64,000 nt of DNA, from NCBI GenBank assembly GCA_018398585.1, contig JAGTTD010000003.1, positions 8,378,637 through 8,442,636 on the forward strand. The letters are read 5' to 3'. The DNA is from Simmondsia chinensis (Eukaryota > Streptophyta > Magnoliopsida > Caryophyllales > Simmondsiaceae). A program made the translations under genes and the position numbers. Below, one piece after another: positions 1 through 11,327 of the stretch. The notes beneath the pieces were generated by a model. That model searched no databases and was not told where the DNA came from. It saw only the letters and a list, made by a program, of their open reading frames with translations. The stretch's first letter is position 1; each line of letters begins with the position of its first letter.

Positions 1-2369
1 ATTTTGAACAATGGCTCAATAGGTGATGCTACTTCTAATACTTTACTATTACATTACTGAATGTAGTCCTACGCTTCGCTAATGATTTTATATACAAAAT
101 TGCTTGATTTTGACACCTTTAATTAATACATTTATTGAAATATTGCAAGTATAAGGCATTATTGTGCTTGATGTCTAAGAACCTTTAACCGTTGGTGTCT
201 CGCATCCTGTGAGGGTTTTTTTTTTTTTGTATTGATAAGGAGCATAATATATTTATCTAAAGAGGAAACCAATACTTGGGAAGAGAGATTGATAAGCTTT
301 GAATCTCAGACTTTTAGCTTGGGAGGTTAAAAAACTATCTACTATATCAATAACTTGAGCTCGTCATTTGAAAGTATTGGCATGATCCTACATTATGAGA
401 ACATTCTTCCAATGATAGACTGATTTCTAGGTTGCAATTTTTTTGCTACTTATCAAAAAACTATATATTCTCTAACACCGGCTAAGCACAAAATTTGCAC
501 TAAATGAACGAGCATGGCTACGAGTCTGCACCATTCTGCATTGTGACCCACCTCACTGACATCATGGCTACTTCTGTATTAACCTAGCCAAGTACAAGCT
601 CGCCAAGTTCATGCTCACCAGCTGCAAAGTGTTCCTAGAGGCTCCACCAGCTGGCTATTGCACCTTGCCCACAAATGCAAACACGGCCTCACTGGCGCAC
701 CTCTTACCAAATACCGTGCCCTTGGGGACAACTCTAGACTCTACTCAGTTGGGCCTTTTGTCTACACTGTCTCAACTTATTAAAAACAATCATTTTTCAC
801 TATCACATAATCTATGATTTATGATATTTTTATGAGTTTGTAGTTTTATAAATTAGTTTGAACATGAACTTTTGCAAGATGTACAAGGTTGAAAATTGAA
901 ATTGGGTTTGTCAAAATGCTGTTGATTGTATTGATTTTATTGTTGGCACTAGGAAATAAACCCTAATGTGCCATTTTGATGAGTTGGAGCTAAATGCATT
1001 GTGAACTTGTTTGTAATTTTAATGGAACTTCTTCAAAAGTTTGTTGCTAAGATTCATTAATTATATTCATATATTTGCATACTTTTGTAATCATATATGA
1101 TCAATTAATTTTTCAGGGTCCCTATGCTTGGAACTCTAATGGCCCCTAGGTTCCAGCCCCTGCATAGATTGGTCGGCTCTAGAGGTGACCCGACCCCTAA
1201 GTTATGGGTGCACGGTTAGGTCGATATAGATTAGGACTATTTGTACAATTGATCAGGCAAGGGAAAGTCAGGGGGGGAAATCCCTTGGCCTGGTCGGCCT
1301 GTGACACAGGTTTGGGATGGATCGGGTTGAAGCAGCTTGCGGGTTTGACAGGAGTCATACCCGTCCCATCTTAGAACCAGGTCACGCATGGGTTAGACCC
1401 CCTTTTTACCCGTTTTCATTTTTTTTTCTTTTTTGGTCAATTTTTTTTTTTCTAAATTAAGCAAATATATAAATAAAAATATCATAGCTTTACTAGCAAA
1501 TAATATAAAATATACATTATGAATTCATAAATATAATTTTTAACATAAAATATGCAACTTGTTAAGAAAAATAAATATATTTCTCTAGATTTTTTTTTTA
1601 AAGAAAATCGCCCCAACTGTAGGGGATTTTTCACTTTACCACCCTGCCTTTTTTTATTTCGCAAAACATCACCTACAATTTTCAAATTTTTTCAATCAAC
1701 CAACTCTGTCAGATCTATTAAATTTTTCGTTAATAGCATCACCTGATACACATGTGACCTGACTAAGAGTTGTAATTGCGCGATTAATACATAAAAAATG
1801 ACCATTGTCAATGTCAATTATTTAAGAACAATTGACAAGTGAATTAACAAACTAAAATGTAAGAAAAGAATAAAAAAAAATTGCAAAATACTTTAGTTTT
1901 CTTTCTCCCTCATTTTCTAGTCATTTTTGCCATGCTCCGCGGAGAGGACAAAAGAAGACAATCTATCTCTATCTGATATATTATTGTAAAGACCCTATTT
2001 CCACCAAAATCCTCCAACCCTAAACCAAGCATTTTCATTAGCCCTCTCTTCACCTCCCTCTTACTAAATCAAATTACATTATTATTTCAAATATTTTGTA
2101 CGTTTATACTTTGGTCAAAAACATGCATGTATTCCAAATTATATTTTCAACAATAGAGAACGACTTTGATTCATATATATTACGATTTAAATTTTACAAG
2201 AAAATATATGAAGGCTATGCATGGCAAGCAATTTTTCATAGCATTTTTTTTATATAACTTTTAGCTTTTTAACTAGTCAAATAGCTAATAGTATTGTTTG
2301 GTAGATATTTTATTGTTAGCATTTTTCATAGCATTTAGCTTTTGAAAAGCAGCTTCTCAAAAGCTAAAT
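1..2369. other. AT-rich non-coding DNA, no gene found
   Basis: I see no convincing coding region. The few short open frames lack any family resemblance and are rich in low-complexity codons. Positions 1113-1410 form a more GC-rich patch with repeated G-rich words of the kind found in degenerate hAT-type MITEs, but I could not find paired ends. Around 1600-1760 is sequence of the type common in plant dispersed repeats. Around 2213-2369 there are direct repeats of 'tttttcatagcat' and a short foldback with 'gcttttgaaaagc'. All of this is probably old repeat debris. Confidence 0.5.
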
Positions 2370-4965
2370 TAGGGGCGGATCCAGAATTTTGGTCCAAGGA
2401 GGGCTCGAATAAAAAATAATAAATTACATAATAAAAATTATTAAAAAATTTACAATCGATATTTTTTTAATACTTTCACAACTCAAAAAAAATAGAGAGC
2501 TCATCCAATCAAACTAGGAAAGTACTATAAAAATTAAAAAAGAAAATAAAATAATATCTCCATATTTTAAATTACTATAAAATAAACATATTATTAAGGC
2601 AAAGTTAACATAAGATATATCATTGTAACAAAAATTATTATTACCAATGTAAACTAAAACACTACTAAGCATTTACAAACAACCCCTTAGAGTTTTTATG
2701 TTTTTGAATCGTTCCATAATTGTTTCAATACTAATGTCTTCAAAAATACCTTTTCAACAAAGAGAATCAAACTATTAGTAAACCATTTATCACCCACTCG
2801 GTTGGGCCATTTGCCCTTGATGGCATTAATAGCTGAAAATACTATCTCAACTGTATAAAGTCAATGCCATTTGCCCTTGATGGCATTAATAGCTGAAAAT
2901 ACTATCTCAACTGTATAAAGTCAATGCCAATGTCAAGAGCAAATAAACTTGTGGATACAGCTTATTTTTACCACATTCCACCATTTTCCATGCATGCTCA
3001 CCAATGCAAGTCAACTTTGAGAAACCTAAGCTAGAATGCATATCAGTAATATAGGTGTCGAGTTGATCTTCAAGCTTCCATACATCAAATGAAGTAAAGT
3101 CTTTTGGATAGAAGCTAGCAAATTGTATCAATCTTTCTTTGTTGAAGTGGATAAAAGCATTTGATGGATTAAGGCATGCCACACAAAGGAGCATCTCAGT
3201 GTTAGACTTGGTGAAACGGGCATTCAATTCTTAAAGTTGCATGTCAATAATAGTGTAAAATGTTTCAACCCGATAGTGATACAAGTTTGTCATTTCCTCT
3301 TCTCCATGTCTTCGTCTTCATTCTCTAGCTATATAAACACCTTCCATATCAAGAAAAACAATGCCATGATTTTCACAAAATGAGGAGACATCATCCAATA
3401 ATGAAGTCCATCCGCTTTCTCTCATCACCTGGAGTCGATCTTTTGACAATTTCACTAAAGCCATTGCGTTAACAATATCTTGGTCTTTGCTTTGCGTTGC
3501 TTCTGACAATTCATTTGTAATTGCCAATATTTTTCACATTAAAAAGAGACTAGACACAAAATCAAAAGATAAAAGTCTCTCCACTATATTTCGTGCTTCT
3601 GTTCGATGGTCATCATCTTTCGCATCTTTACCAATGAATTCTAAAACATCGACTACTGCATCAAACATATGAACCAAGCTCACTAATGTTCTATAATGTG
3701 AGCCCCAACAAGTGTCACCTGAGCGTTTGAGATTAGTTTCTTGATTCAAACCCCTTCCACTTGAAAGCTTCCCATTATCAAGTGCTTCGGCAATCTTTCC
3801 AGCTTGTTTCTCCCTTAGCATATCTCGATGTTTACATGAAGATCCAACAACACTCAATAGTCGGCTTATAAACACAAACAATGAAGACATATAGTTATGG
3901 TTCCTCGCAACAGTTCCTAAAGCTAGCTGCAATTGATGCGCAAAGCAATGGACATAATATGCACAAGGATTCTCTTTCATAATAAGTGCTTTCAAGCCAT
4001 TAAATTGACCTCACATATTACTTGCTTCATCATAACCTTGACCTCGCAATCTCGATGTTCTAAGGCCATATCTATAAAACACGTCATCAATGGTGCTCTT
4101 CAATGTAAGAGCACTTGTATTGGTTACATGCTCTACACCTAAAAATTGCTCAATTACATTTCCTTTTTCATCTACATAGCGTATCACAATGACCATTTGC
4201 TCCTTTATTGACATATCATGAGCTTCATCAATAAGAAGAGAAAAGGGGCATCCCAAGATCGCTAAGTATTACTTTGACAACTTCCATTGCACATGCACTT
4301 ACTATTTCTTTTTAATTTGGGGAGCTATTAGCTTTTGATTCTTTGGAGCATTCTTAAAGGTGACTGCATCAACATCCAAACTAATTCTACCAAAAGTTTT
4401 CAACAGTCGGATAAAATTTCCCGAATTTGAAGAATCTTCACTTTCATCGTGACCACGGAATGCAAGTGATTGCAATGAAAGATATCGGATAACCTCAATA
4501 GCAACAAACAAATGTTTTCTATAATTGGCTCGAGCTTCATTTGTTTGCTTAAGAAGGCTAGTCTTGATGTGTCGCTTTTGATTCAGTAAATCTTCACATT
4601 TTTCCCAAGCTTTATTGTGAGAACTATTTGCACCTCCCACATGACGAGAGAGTTTCTCTCTTCTCTTCCAATTTGAGAATCCTCCGCTAACAAAATAATC
4701 ATCACCCCCTTGACCTCCGCTATCATTCTTAAAGAGATAACAACACAAGCAATAAGCAGCATCTTTCGATATACTATATTCTAACCAATGAAACTCATCA
4801 AACCAATCCTGATTGAATCACCTTTGTTGTTGTCCATATTTTGTTAACGGAAAGTTGTGGATTCGAGGTTTGCAAATATGCTCTACGAACTTGATCTCGA
4901 ATATTAGGATGATAGTTGGTAATTCGAATTTGATTTCCTGGATCTGCAGGAAGGTTAACATGCAA
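2370..4965 (-). pseudogene. hAT transposase, ZMYM1-like/TTF-finger type, broken
   Basis: This encodes a DNA-cutting transposase of the hAT superfamily, which would act in the nucleus. Reading leftwards, the pieces are: an N-terminal segment with the family's 'YHPN' and 'RRAYL' words (about 4960-4830); the TTF-type zinc finger region 'EFHWLEYSISKDAAYCLCC' (4815-4745); the following helical part (4748-4302); the DUF4371 catalytic region (4256-4011) with 'IDEAHD' and 'RGQGYDEASNM'; its continuation with 'VHCFAHQLQLAL' (3995-3534); and a C-terminal dimerisation motif 'FSAIN.IKG' near 2860-2790. At least five frameshifts or stops separate the blocks, so it is dead. Position 2370 starts 'taggggcggatccag', a classic hAT terminal repeat, which I take as the 3' end of the element. 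The other end was not found. Confidence 0.85.
2807..2926 (-). repeat. Exact 60 bp tandem duplication in the hAT dimerisation domain
   Basis: 2807-2866 and 2867-2926 are identical 60 bp copies lying over the coding sequence of the hAT C-terminal dimerisation motif. A 60 bp duplication keeps frame and would repeat 20 residues. The absence of any difference between copies suggests it is recent, or recently homogenised, compared with the decayed gene around it. Confidence 0.9.
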
Positions 4966-5043
4966 TTAATACCTGATGAAGCATAATTCAGAGACTCACT
5001 TACTATTAATCTCCCATAACAAGGTTAACACGCAATTTTAATT

Positions 5044-5215
5044 GGGTAAATTATAGAAAACCCCATACCTTTTACTTTAATAACATAAAACCCCATCATA
5101 AATAAAATCATTCACTTAACCTCCTCACTTTTAAAATATCTGACAGTTTTCATCAAAATAACTTTCTATAACCATTTTGCTCCTCAAAAGTTAGGGGGTT
5201 AATTGTTTTTTAAGG
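5044..5215 (+). repeat. Terminal inverted repeat of a MULE-like element, left end
   Basis: The sequence starting 'gggtaaattatagaaaacccc' matches, in reverse complement, the end of 55060-55245 over about 180 bp with scattered differences. The nine bases before it (5035-5043, ATTTTAATT) match seven of nine after the right copy (55246-55254, ATTTTGGTT). That is the length of a Mutator-type target duplication. The two ends may belong to one element now stretched by nested insertions, or to two separate copies. Confidence 0.55.
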
Positions 5216-6350
5216 GGAGTTCTTATGTTTGTAGCAAAAATAAGGGTATTTTCTCTATTTATATAAAAATAATTATTTTAATTAATTATAGTAATGATAT
5301 TTTTTATTTTGAAGATGAAAAATATTTTTATATTTTTATAAAAAATATTATAAGGTAAACTATAATAATTGTTGTTAAAAATAATTTTAACATTAGATGA
5401 ATAATTTGAAATAACTCCATTCTCTTACAATTGAGTTAAAGTGGGTCAAACTGTAGAAAAAGAGGTCAAATTATAGAAAAAGAATTTTGGAAAAAAGTTT
5501 AAAAATATATAATAATATTTTTTAACATTGATAAAAATTATATTAATAAATTTAAAATTAAAAGACGGTATGAAATTAAAAATTAGGGATTTTTGGCCAT
5601 TAGTCAAAAGATAGAAATTTTATGTTTTTAGCGAAAGATAGAAGTTTTTATATTATTAGGAAAAAGAAAAGGGAATTGTCTAATATTCATAGAAAAATAA
5701 TTACTTTAATTAATTATAGTAATGATATTATAAATTTGAAATATGACAAAATATATTTAAAATTTCCATAATAAATAATATGAGATAAACTCAAGTAGTT
5801 TTTTGTTAAATATGAATTCTAAAATGAGATAAATAAATTTAAAATTAAAAAATACATAAAAAATAAAAATTTTAAAAATAAATTATGAAAAAATACTATA
5901 TAACTACGATAAATTAATACTCGATAAATTAATAACCTCGATTAGATAATATTTTTTGCTGGTTCTAACATGGAACCAATGTGATAAATAATATTTAGAT
6001 TCAATAATATCTCAATTAATTAATAAATTTTCATGATCTCAAGGGTATTAGTTGATCAAGGTTATATTGTAATTTTTTGGGAAAAAAATTGAAAGGCCAA
6101 AGTTAGAAAAAAAAAATGTTATATTTTTCAAACTACTTCACAAAAAAATTAATTTTTTATAATTTGTTTTCAAATTTTTAGTTTCATATATTTTTTAATT
6201 TTACATTTACTAATTTAATTCATAATTATTTTAAATAAAAATATTATTTTTGTCTTATAATATATTTTATGCAAATTTAGAAAAGTCATCTTCTGAACTT
6301 ATAATGTGATTACTATGATTAATTAAATAATTTCTTGTAAATATATAATA
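5216..6350. other. Very AT-rich element interior, no gene
   Basis: This stretch has long A and T runs with no usable open frame. It fits the AT-rich filling of a non-autonomous TIR element whose left end is at 5044. The start of the gypsy LTR must lie near 6330-6370, but I could not fix the exact base. Confidence 0.5.
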
Positions 6351-6512
6351 CCCCCTTATTTGCTTGCTAATGATTACACCTCAAACTCGAGGGAATTGGG
6401 ACAACACGGTTTTGAGACCAAGGGGCATGTGTTTATCACGTAGGGCCATCCTCGAGGGATGTTTGGCCTTTAAATGTCTAAATAACGATGTCTCGAGGCC
6501 AGTTGCCTGTTG

Positions 6513-6520
6513 AGTTAAAT
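6513..6520. repeat. 8 bp target site duplication, left copy
   Basis: AGTTAAAT, repeated at 7080-7087. Eight bases is the hAT superfamily length. Confidence 0.9.
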
Positions 6521-7079
6521 AGGGATGGCAATGGGGTGGGTAACCTGTTACCTATGGGTACCCGTCCCATTTGGGGAGGGTAGTGGGTACGAGTTGGGTG
6601 TACCCACTCCGTACCCTTCATGGGTATGGGTCGGGTATGGGAATAGGGTTGTACTCGCTTTGCCTTGCTCCATACCTACCCCGCCCCGCTTTATACCCAC
6701 CATACACATTTTATTTTGTATCTAATTAACTTTTAAATTAAAAAAATTATACTCAAGTTCAATTATCTAAATTATTTATCAATTATGTTTTGAAAAATAT
6801 ATTTCATTTTTTAAAAATACTATTAAATAATTAATACGGAGGATATGGATAATTGTTTTATACCTACATTAGGGCGGTGTACGGGGTAGGTAATAGATAA
6901 CCGTTGGATACCCGCGGGTAATGGGGTGGGTATGGGTGTGGTTTGTACTACTGGGGTGGGTATGGGTATGCATTTCATACCCGTGACGGGTAATAGGGCA
7001 TGTATGGGTATGAATTTGGTGGCGAGTACTGGTATGGAAGAGGCACCCCTCGTACCCGCCCTGCCCCATTGCCATCCCT
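6521..7079. mobile_element. Non-autonomous hAT MITE, 559 bp
   Basis: The ends are a perfect inverted repeat: 'agggatggcaatgggg' at 6521 and its complement ending at 7079. Direct 8 bp duplications AGTTAAAT flank it. Just inside both ends are many copies of words such as 'tgggtatggg' and 'gtacccg', which read as subterminal repeats, around an AT-rich middle. It encodes nothing; the open frames across it are just the repeated words. It would need a hAT transposase supplied in trans. It lies inside the gypsy LTR and is therefore younger than it. Confidence 0.93.
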
Positions 7080-7087
7080 AGTTAAAT
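7080..7087. repeat. 8 bp target site duplication, right copy
   Basis: AGTTAAAT, identical to 6513-6520. Confidence 0.9.
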
Positions 7088-7425
7088 CCCTTACGGGATA
7101 ACAACTTCTCCAGACGGTTGATGGAGGTAAAGAAGGCTCGAGCTTGAGGGGCTTCTTAGAAGGCTATAGGAAAGGTGGTTCTGAAGCTCGAGGCAGTTAT
7201 TTGGAGCACATATCAAGAAGCGTGGGCCTTAAGTATATCCAGGTGAACGTAGAGCATCTAGAAAAGTCTCCAAGCAAAATAAACAGACGTTAGGCCTCCA
7301 GAAAGAGGTTCGAGCACCCGTTTTAGGAGCGCAATCAATGCCCATTCAGTGCCCGAAAAAATAGTTGAGCTAGACATGGAGAAAATATGCCAAGATCATA
7401 GGATGCGTTAATTATTTCTTTTTTC

Positions 7426-7433
7426 TATAAATA
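7426..7433 (+). promoter_or_regulatory. TATA box of the gypsy LTR
   Basis: TATAAATA followed by an 'agaggcac' block. The same arrangement occurs in the other LTR copies at 53169-53176 and 51386-51393, which supports it as the retrotransposon core promoter. Confidence 0.7.
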
Positions 7434-8325
7434 AGAGGCACTATTATCCTTGTAAAGTGTCTAACACCACCATACAAAACTTTTTCAAGTTTTCTTTATA
7501 GAAAACACTTGTGATTTTTACCTAAGAGTAGCATAAATTCATCTAGTCTAGCATAGCATAGCTTGTACTTGCTTTTCCTCAAGGAAATAGAACTTTCGGG
7601 TTTCAGGTATAATTCTTTGTTTTGATCAATTCCCAATAAATGACAAGTTGAGGTTTGAGGCGTTGGTTTAAGGCTTTAACGGCTAAGGCTTAACCTTAAT
7701 TCTGCCAGTCTTAACACCGGTATCATTGCTTGATAAGTTAGATGAATTTAGGTTTGAGTCATCATTTAAGGGCTTTGACAACCAAGGCTTGACCTTGATT
7801 GCATCGGTCCTAATCCATTGTCCCAAATATGATTCACTCTACCTAAATCTTGTCAAACTCTAACTCATTTGACTTATTGCAAGTCATAGGTACCAGGCTT
7901 AAAAACCTGATTGACACAGTCTTAAGTGGACTGCTAAGCCCTTGAGTTTATCTCCAGCTTGCCCTAGCTTTCGAGTATTTGAGGAAAGGAGTGTTTGTGG
8001 GCTCCGCTCCGTCGCCCTAGCTACCACTTGAGCCAATTCCATATCCCTTTTTATTTCTGCTTGAATATTAAACCCAAAAATATACAAAAATATAATTAAA
8101 GTCTCCTTAATTGGAGTATGTGTAAAATCCACATTAAAATTGCAAACTAAAGTCGGATTCACCAAAAACACCACCCCTTTAAGGGTTGATTGGTTGAGGT
8201 CAAACACGTGCGATCTGGAACTCACTCTCAAGTTGCTGCGAGTTCCATTTATGCATGTATATTTGGTTTCGTATTCATGGACCACACACACACACACACT
8301 AAACAGACAAAATGAGCAAGCAGTT

Positions 8326-8760
8326 ACTGTCTTTATTCCCATCATGTATTATCATAACATAGTCTCAAACAATTCACCAATTGTCAGAACTGGGCGAGCT
8401 AGTGCTTTTAAGCATGATTACTTTTTTTATTTTACTACTAGCAAAGTGGAAAAGAGAGATTTGACTCTGCCTTTAAGGCAAAGGAAATCAGAATGACCCA
8501 ATCTATAGCAACCACCCCTACTTTTAGTAGATGGGGATGGGCACCTAGGAAAGACGGATGAAAGAGAACCTGCCCTGAAAGATTAGCATTGGCCCAAAGG
8601 GGTGGCCTTGATTGGCCCACCACTCGAGCACCTCTGAGAATAAAGTCCCGTATCATGAGGGGATGAAATAAGTCACAACGACGACAATGAAAGCAAAGGT
8701 GACGAAGACATCCTAGAAGATGAGCTTATTGGGCTCAATGGCTATTCTAGAAAGAGTTTT
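8326..8760 (+). other. Gypsy leader between LTR and gag
   Basis: Non-coding stretch between the LTR end and the first gag frame. I could not recognise a clear tRNA primer-binding site here, so the primer type stays open. Confidence 0.4.
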
Positions 8761-9411
8761 ATGACCATGCTCAAATGTCGGATTCAAATTTTTGATCAAA
8801 GGCTTGAGCAGGTTTTCAAGGAAGCTCAAGCAAAACAACGTAACGAGATAGAGCATGATCTAGCGGCTCAGCAAGTGAATGTAGCTGCCTTGAGGACCAT
8901 TGTTAACTACGTTGGGACCTTGATGAACGAAAGATTCCATAAAGAAACCAATAGAGTCTTGGTTGAAATGAACACAAATTTGTCTTCCACTACTAGCCTT
9001 ATAGCTAGAGACGTGGTGAGGCAAACACTATTTGAAGTCGAGCATATCTTAGCAAGGCGGGCTGAAACTCATAATGGCTTAGTCCAAGCCGTTAGAGAAG
9101 ATAGTAGGCAATTACGACCTATTCCTCCTCCCATAATTCCCACTGGGCACCAGCATGATGTTCCTTTCAGCTCATGGATGCCAGTGAACCAGGGTACTAA
9201 CATCACTTTTGAGAGAACAGGGGACCCAACTGTGGCCAATCCAGGTGTCATACGCATGGATTCAAACCGTGGAAATGACAACGTGACTTATGGGGTTGCT
9301 GGGCCTTTGAATCAAGGATGTACCTTGATCTCAAGGGACCTCAATGCCGCTGTCCAGGCCATGCCCACTCCTAAGACTGGGGGCAAGGTCACACGTACCC
9401 TCCCTATGTAG
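8761..9411 (+). pseudogene. Gypsy gag, N-terminal coiled-coil region
   Basis: An open frame of 216 codons, the longest intact piece of this element. The first ~110 residues are rich in Gln, Glu, Arg and Leu with helical spacing (for example 'RLEQVFKEAQAKQRNEIEHD'), expected to form a coiled coil. The rest is Pro/Gly/Asn-rich and looks disordered. Position and character fit the N-terminal part of a Tat/Ogre gag, which coats the RNA genome. It stops at 9409-9411, well before the gag core at 10.1 kb, so the polyprotein is broken. Assignment rests mainly on position, since this region is poorly conserved. Confidence 0.55.
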
Positions 9412-10100
9412 GAGAGGTCGTTCGAGCCCTAATCAAAGCCTCGTTGTTGGTGGGTAAGGACAAGTTCCCAATGGGTGGGGGATCCATGTCCTCCTCCTAG
9501 GCCTCCCATCATGTATGAGATCGAGGGGCAATCTAATTCCATGTATCCTAAAGACTATACTTTGGGGATTGATCAATTTAGAATGGCCCAACAATAAGTT
9601 AACTTAGGCTTGCTTACAAGCATGCCCCAGACCTAAGAGTCCATTGGTGCATACGTAGTGGCCAACCATCCAATTAGCCTGCATATCCTAGACAACATCC
9701 ATTCCCTCATTCGATTGTCATGGGATCTCAGAGGTATCTTGCTGATCCCCCTCGAGATGCTCAACCCCTTGGCAGGTAATGGCAAGTGTATAATCGAGTA
9801 CTGAACCTACCCCTCCAATCAATTGGCCACCTTCATTACGCAAATGTATAGGCCAGGCCTTAGAAGGGTCAACAGATCCCTTATTCAGTAAGTTGTACCC
9901 TGACTTTCTAGACAAAGATTATCCAATCCCTTAAGGATATAAGACCCTCGAATTTACTCTTTTTTCAAGAGAGGGGAATGTGTCTACTCTTGAGCATCTA
10001 GCAAGGTTTAATTGCCAATGTAGAGAGGTGGCTAACAACCCTCATTTAAAACTTAGTTCCTCAGCTCTCTAATGGGGACCTCCTTCCAATGGCACATAAC
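9412..10100 (+). other. Degenerate gag linker
   Basis: No open frame worth the name. Scattered Pro- and Gln-type codons in broken frames suggest decayed gag between the coiled-coil piece and the gag core. Confidence 0.4.
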
Positions 10101-10464
10101 CTTACCACCCAATTCTATCCACAGTTGGGATGAAATGGCAAGACAATTCCATGCCCAATTCTTTAGGATGAAACTAGGGGCATCTATGTTAGACTTGGCT
10201 TGAATGAGACAAAATCTAGGAAAGTCCATAGAAGATTATATTAACCGGTTTAAGGGGGCTAGATTAAAATGTACGGTGGCTCTCGTTGAAGTTGAATTTG
10301 CCAAACTGGCCTTTAATGGTTTGGATAATGAATTCAAGAAGAAGTTTGAAGGATCAAATTTTACTAGTCTTCTACAGTTACCGGAATGTGCCACTATATA
10401 TGAGGCTGTATTGAAAGAAGAGCCAAAGAAAAATAGCGTGTATAGACCTACATGCACAAATTAG
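10101..10464 (+). pseudogene. Gypsy gag core (Retrotrans_gag)
   Basis: The capsid-like gag core. Just before 10204 the frame reads 'SWDEMARQFHAQFF', then a TGA at 10201-10203, then 'MRQNLGKSIEDYINRFKGA' and 'AFNGLDNEFKKKFEG'. This is the family pattern of a Trp-Glu-Phe block, then 'Q..GESL.DY..RF', then a 'GL' helix. The TGA interrupts what is otherwise a continuous frame, so this is a decayed copy. Confidence 0.8.
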
Positions 10465-10699
10465 TTAATGAGGAGAAAACGACCCCCTATGAAATTGACG
10501 TTGCTGTATATGTCAAAGCACCTCTTATGGTCTATAATCCTTTAGTAAAAATGGATATCAAAGCCTAGAAGTCTAATTAATCCCAAAACTTAAGGAAATA
10601 CTCATTTGACCTCTCAAGAGCCAACATAATATTTGATTAGCTTGAGGCAAACAATAAACTCAAGCTTGGAGGGAAACACAGGAAGCCTGATCCCAATTT

Positions 10700-10890
10700 G
10701 TCGAAAGGGAGGGTGTCTTGTAAGTGCCATGACTCTTTCACCCACTCAAACTAGAACTACGTCATCTATAGGAACGTAGTCCGGGATGCCATTGAGGCAA
10801 GGGAACTAATCCTCCCTAAGGATGGGGAAATTTTTGGTAATAAAAACCCATTCCTAAGTCCTATGCAGGTTAACGTAGTAGATGCCATCG
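10700..10890 (+). pseudogene. Gypsy gag zinc-knuckle-like segment
   Basis: A frame with 'CKCHDSFTHSN' followed by 'RNVVRDAIEARELILPKDG' and 'NPFLSPMQVNVVDA'. This matches the Cys/His segment and following conserved block of Tat/Ogre gag polyproteins, where a Cys-x-x-His...His cluster binds nucleic acid. In-frame stops occur after 'HSN' and after 'DAIA'. No larger frame survives. Confidence 0.6.
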
Positions 10891-11327
10891 CTTGAAGGGA
10901 TAGAGACCATGCTCATTCTAACTATATGTGTTGTAATAGGAAAGCAATGGTCTTGAATGACATCCAGTAGGCGCGGTTCTCAAACAGCCTAGTCATGGAT
11001 GGACATTGAAATTCTCAAGCCCAAGGTGTGCGTTGGAGGATGAGATATGTTGCTGACATATCACAGAGCTTCATACCACCAACAAGTGTTCAGTTTTCAA
11101 GAACTTGTTGAATTCCCGTAGAAAATCAGCCATCTAATTTTCAGTAACTGAAAAGTTGGTTGTGGAAATCGGCTGCACTTCAGGAAAAGTGGTAAGTTTG
11201 CAAGACCTTGAGAAAGTATCTCGAGATTTAGAGACTCTCTTATGAGGTCTGTCGTGAGTATTGTGAGAAGGTACATGGAGTAATAAGAAAGCTCATACTT
11301 CTTTCTATTACATTTCACCCATGGATC
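10891..11327 (+). other. Unassigned gypsy internal DNA
   Basis: Decayed sequence between the gag segment and the copia solo LTR. No domain recognised. Confidence 0.3.
11323..11327. repeat. 5 bp target duplication, left copy
   Basis: GGATC, matched at 13700-13704. Confidence 0.88.

Larger units (their letters stand above)
6350..8325 (+). repeat. Gypsy 5' LTR, interrupted by a hAT MITE
   Basis: Sequence from about 7085 to 8325 matches 53090-54070, with a more divergent match to 51047-52260. It carries a TATA box and ends close to 'agacaaaatgagcaagca'. Removing the MITE at 6521-7079 leaves an LTR of roughly 1.4 kb. The left boundary is uncertain because no other copy preserves it. Confidence 0.65.

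Noticed and set aside
2362..2370. Left target duplication of the hAT element
   Set aside because: The hAT end is visible at 2370, but I could not find the other end or a matching 8 bp copy.
8310..8360. Gypsy primer-binding site
   Set aside because: Nothing after the LTR end clearly matches a tRNA 3' end.
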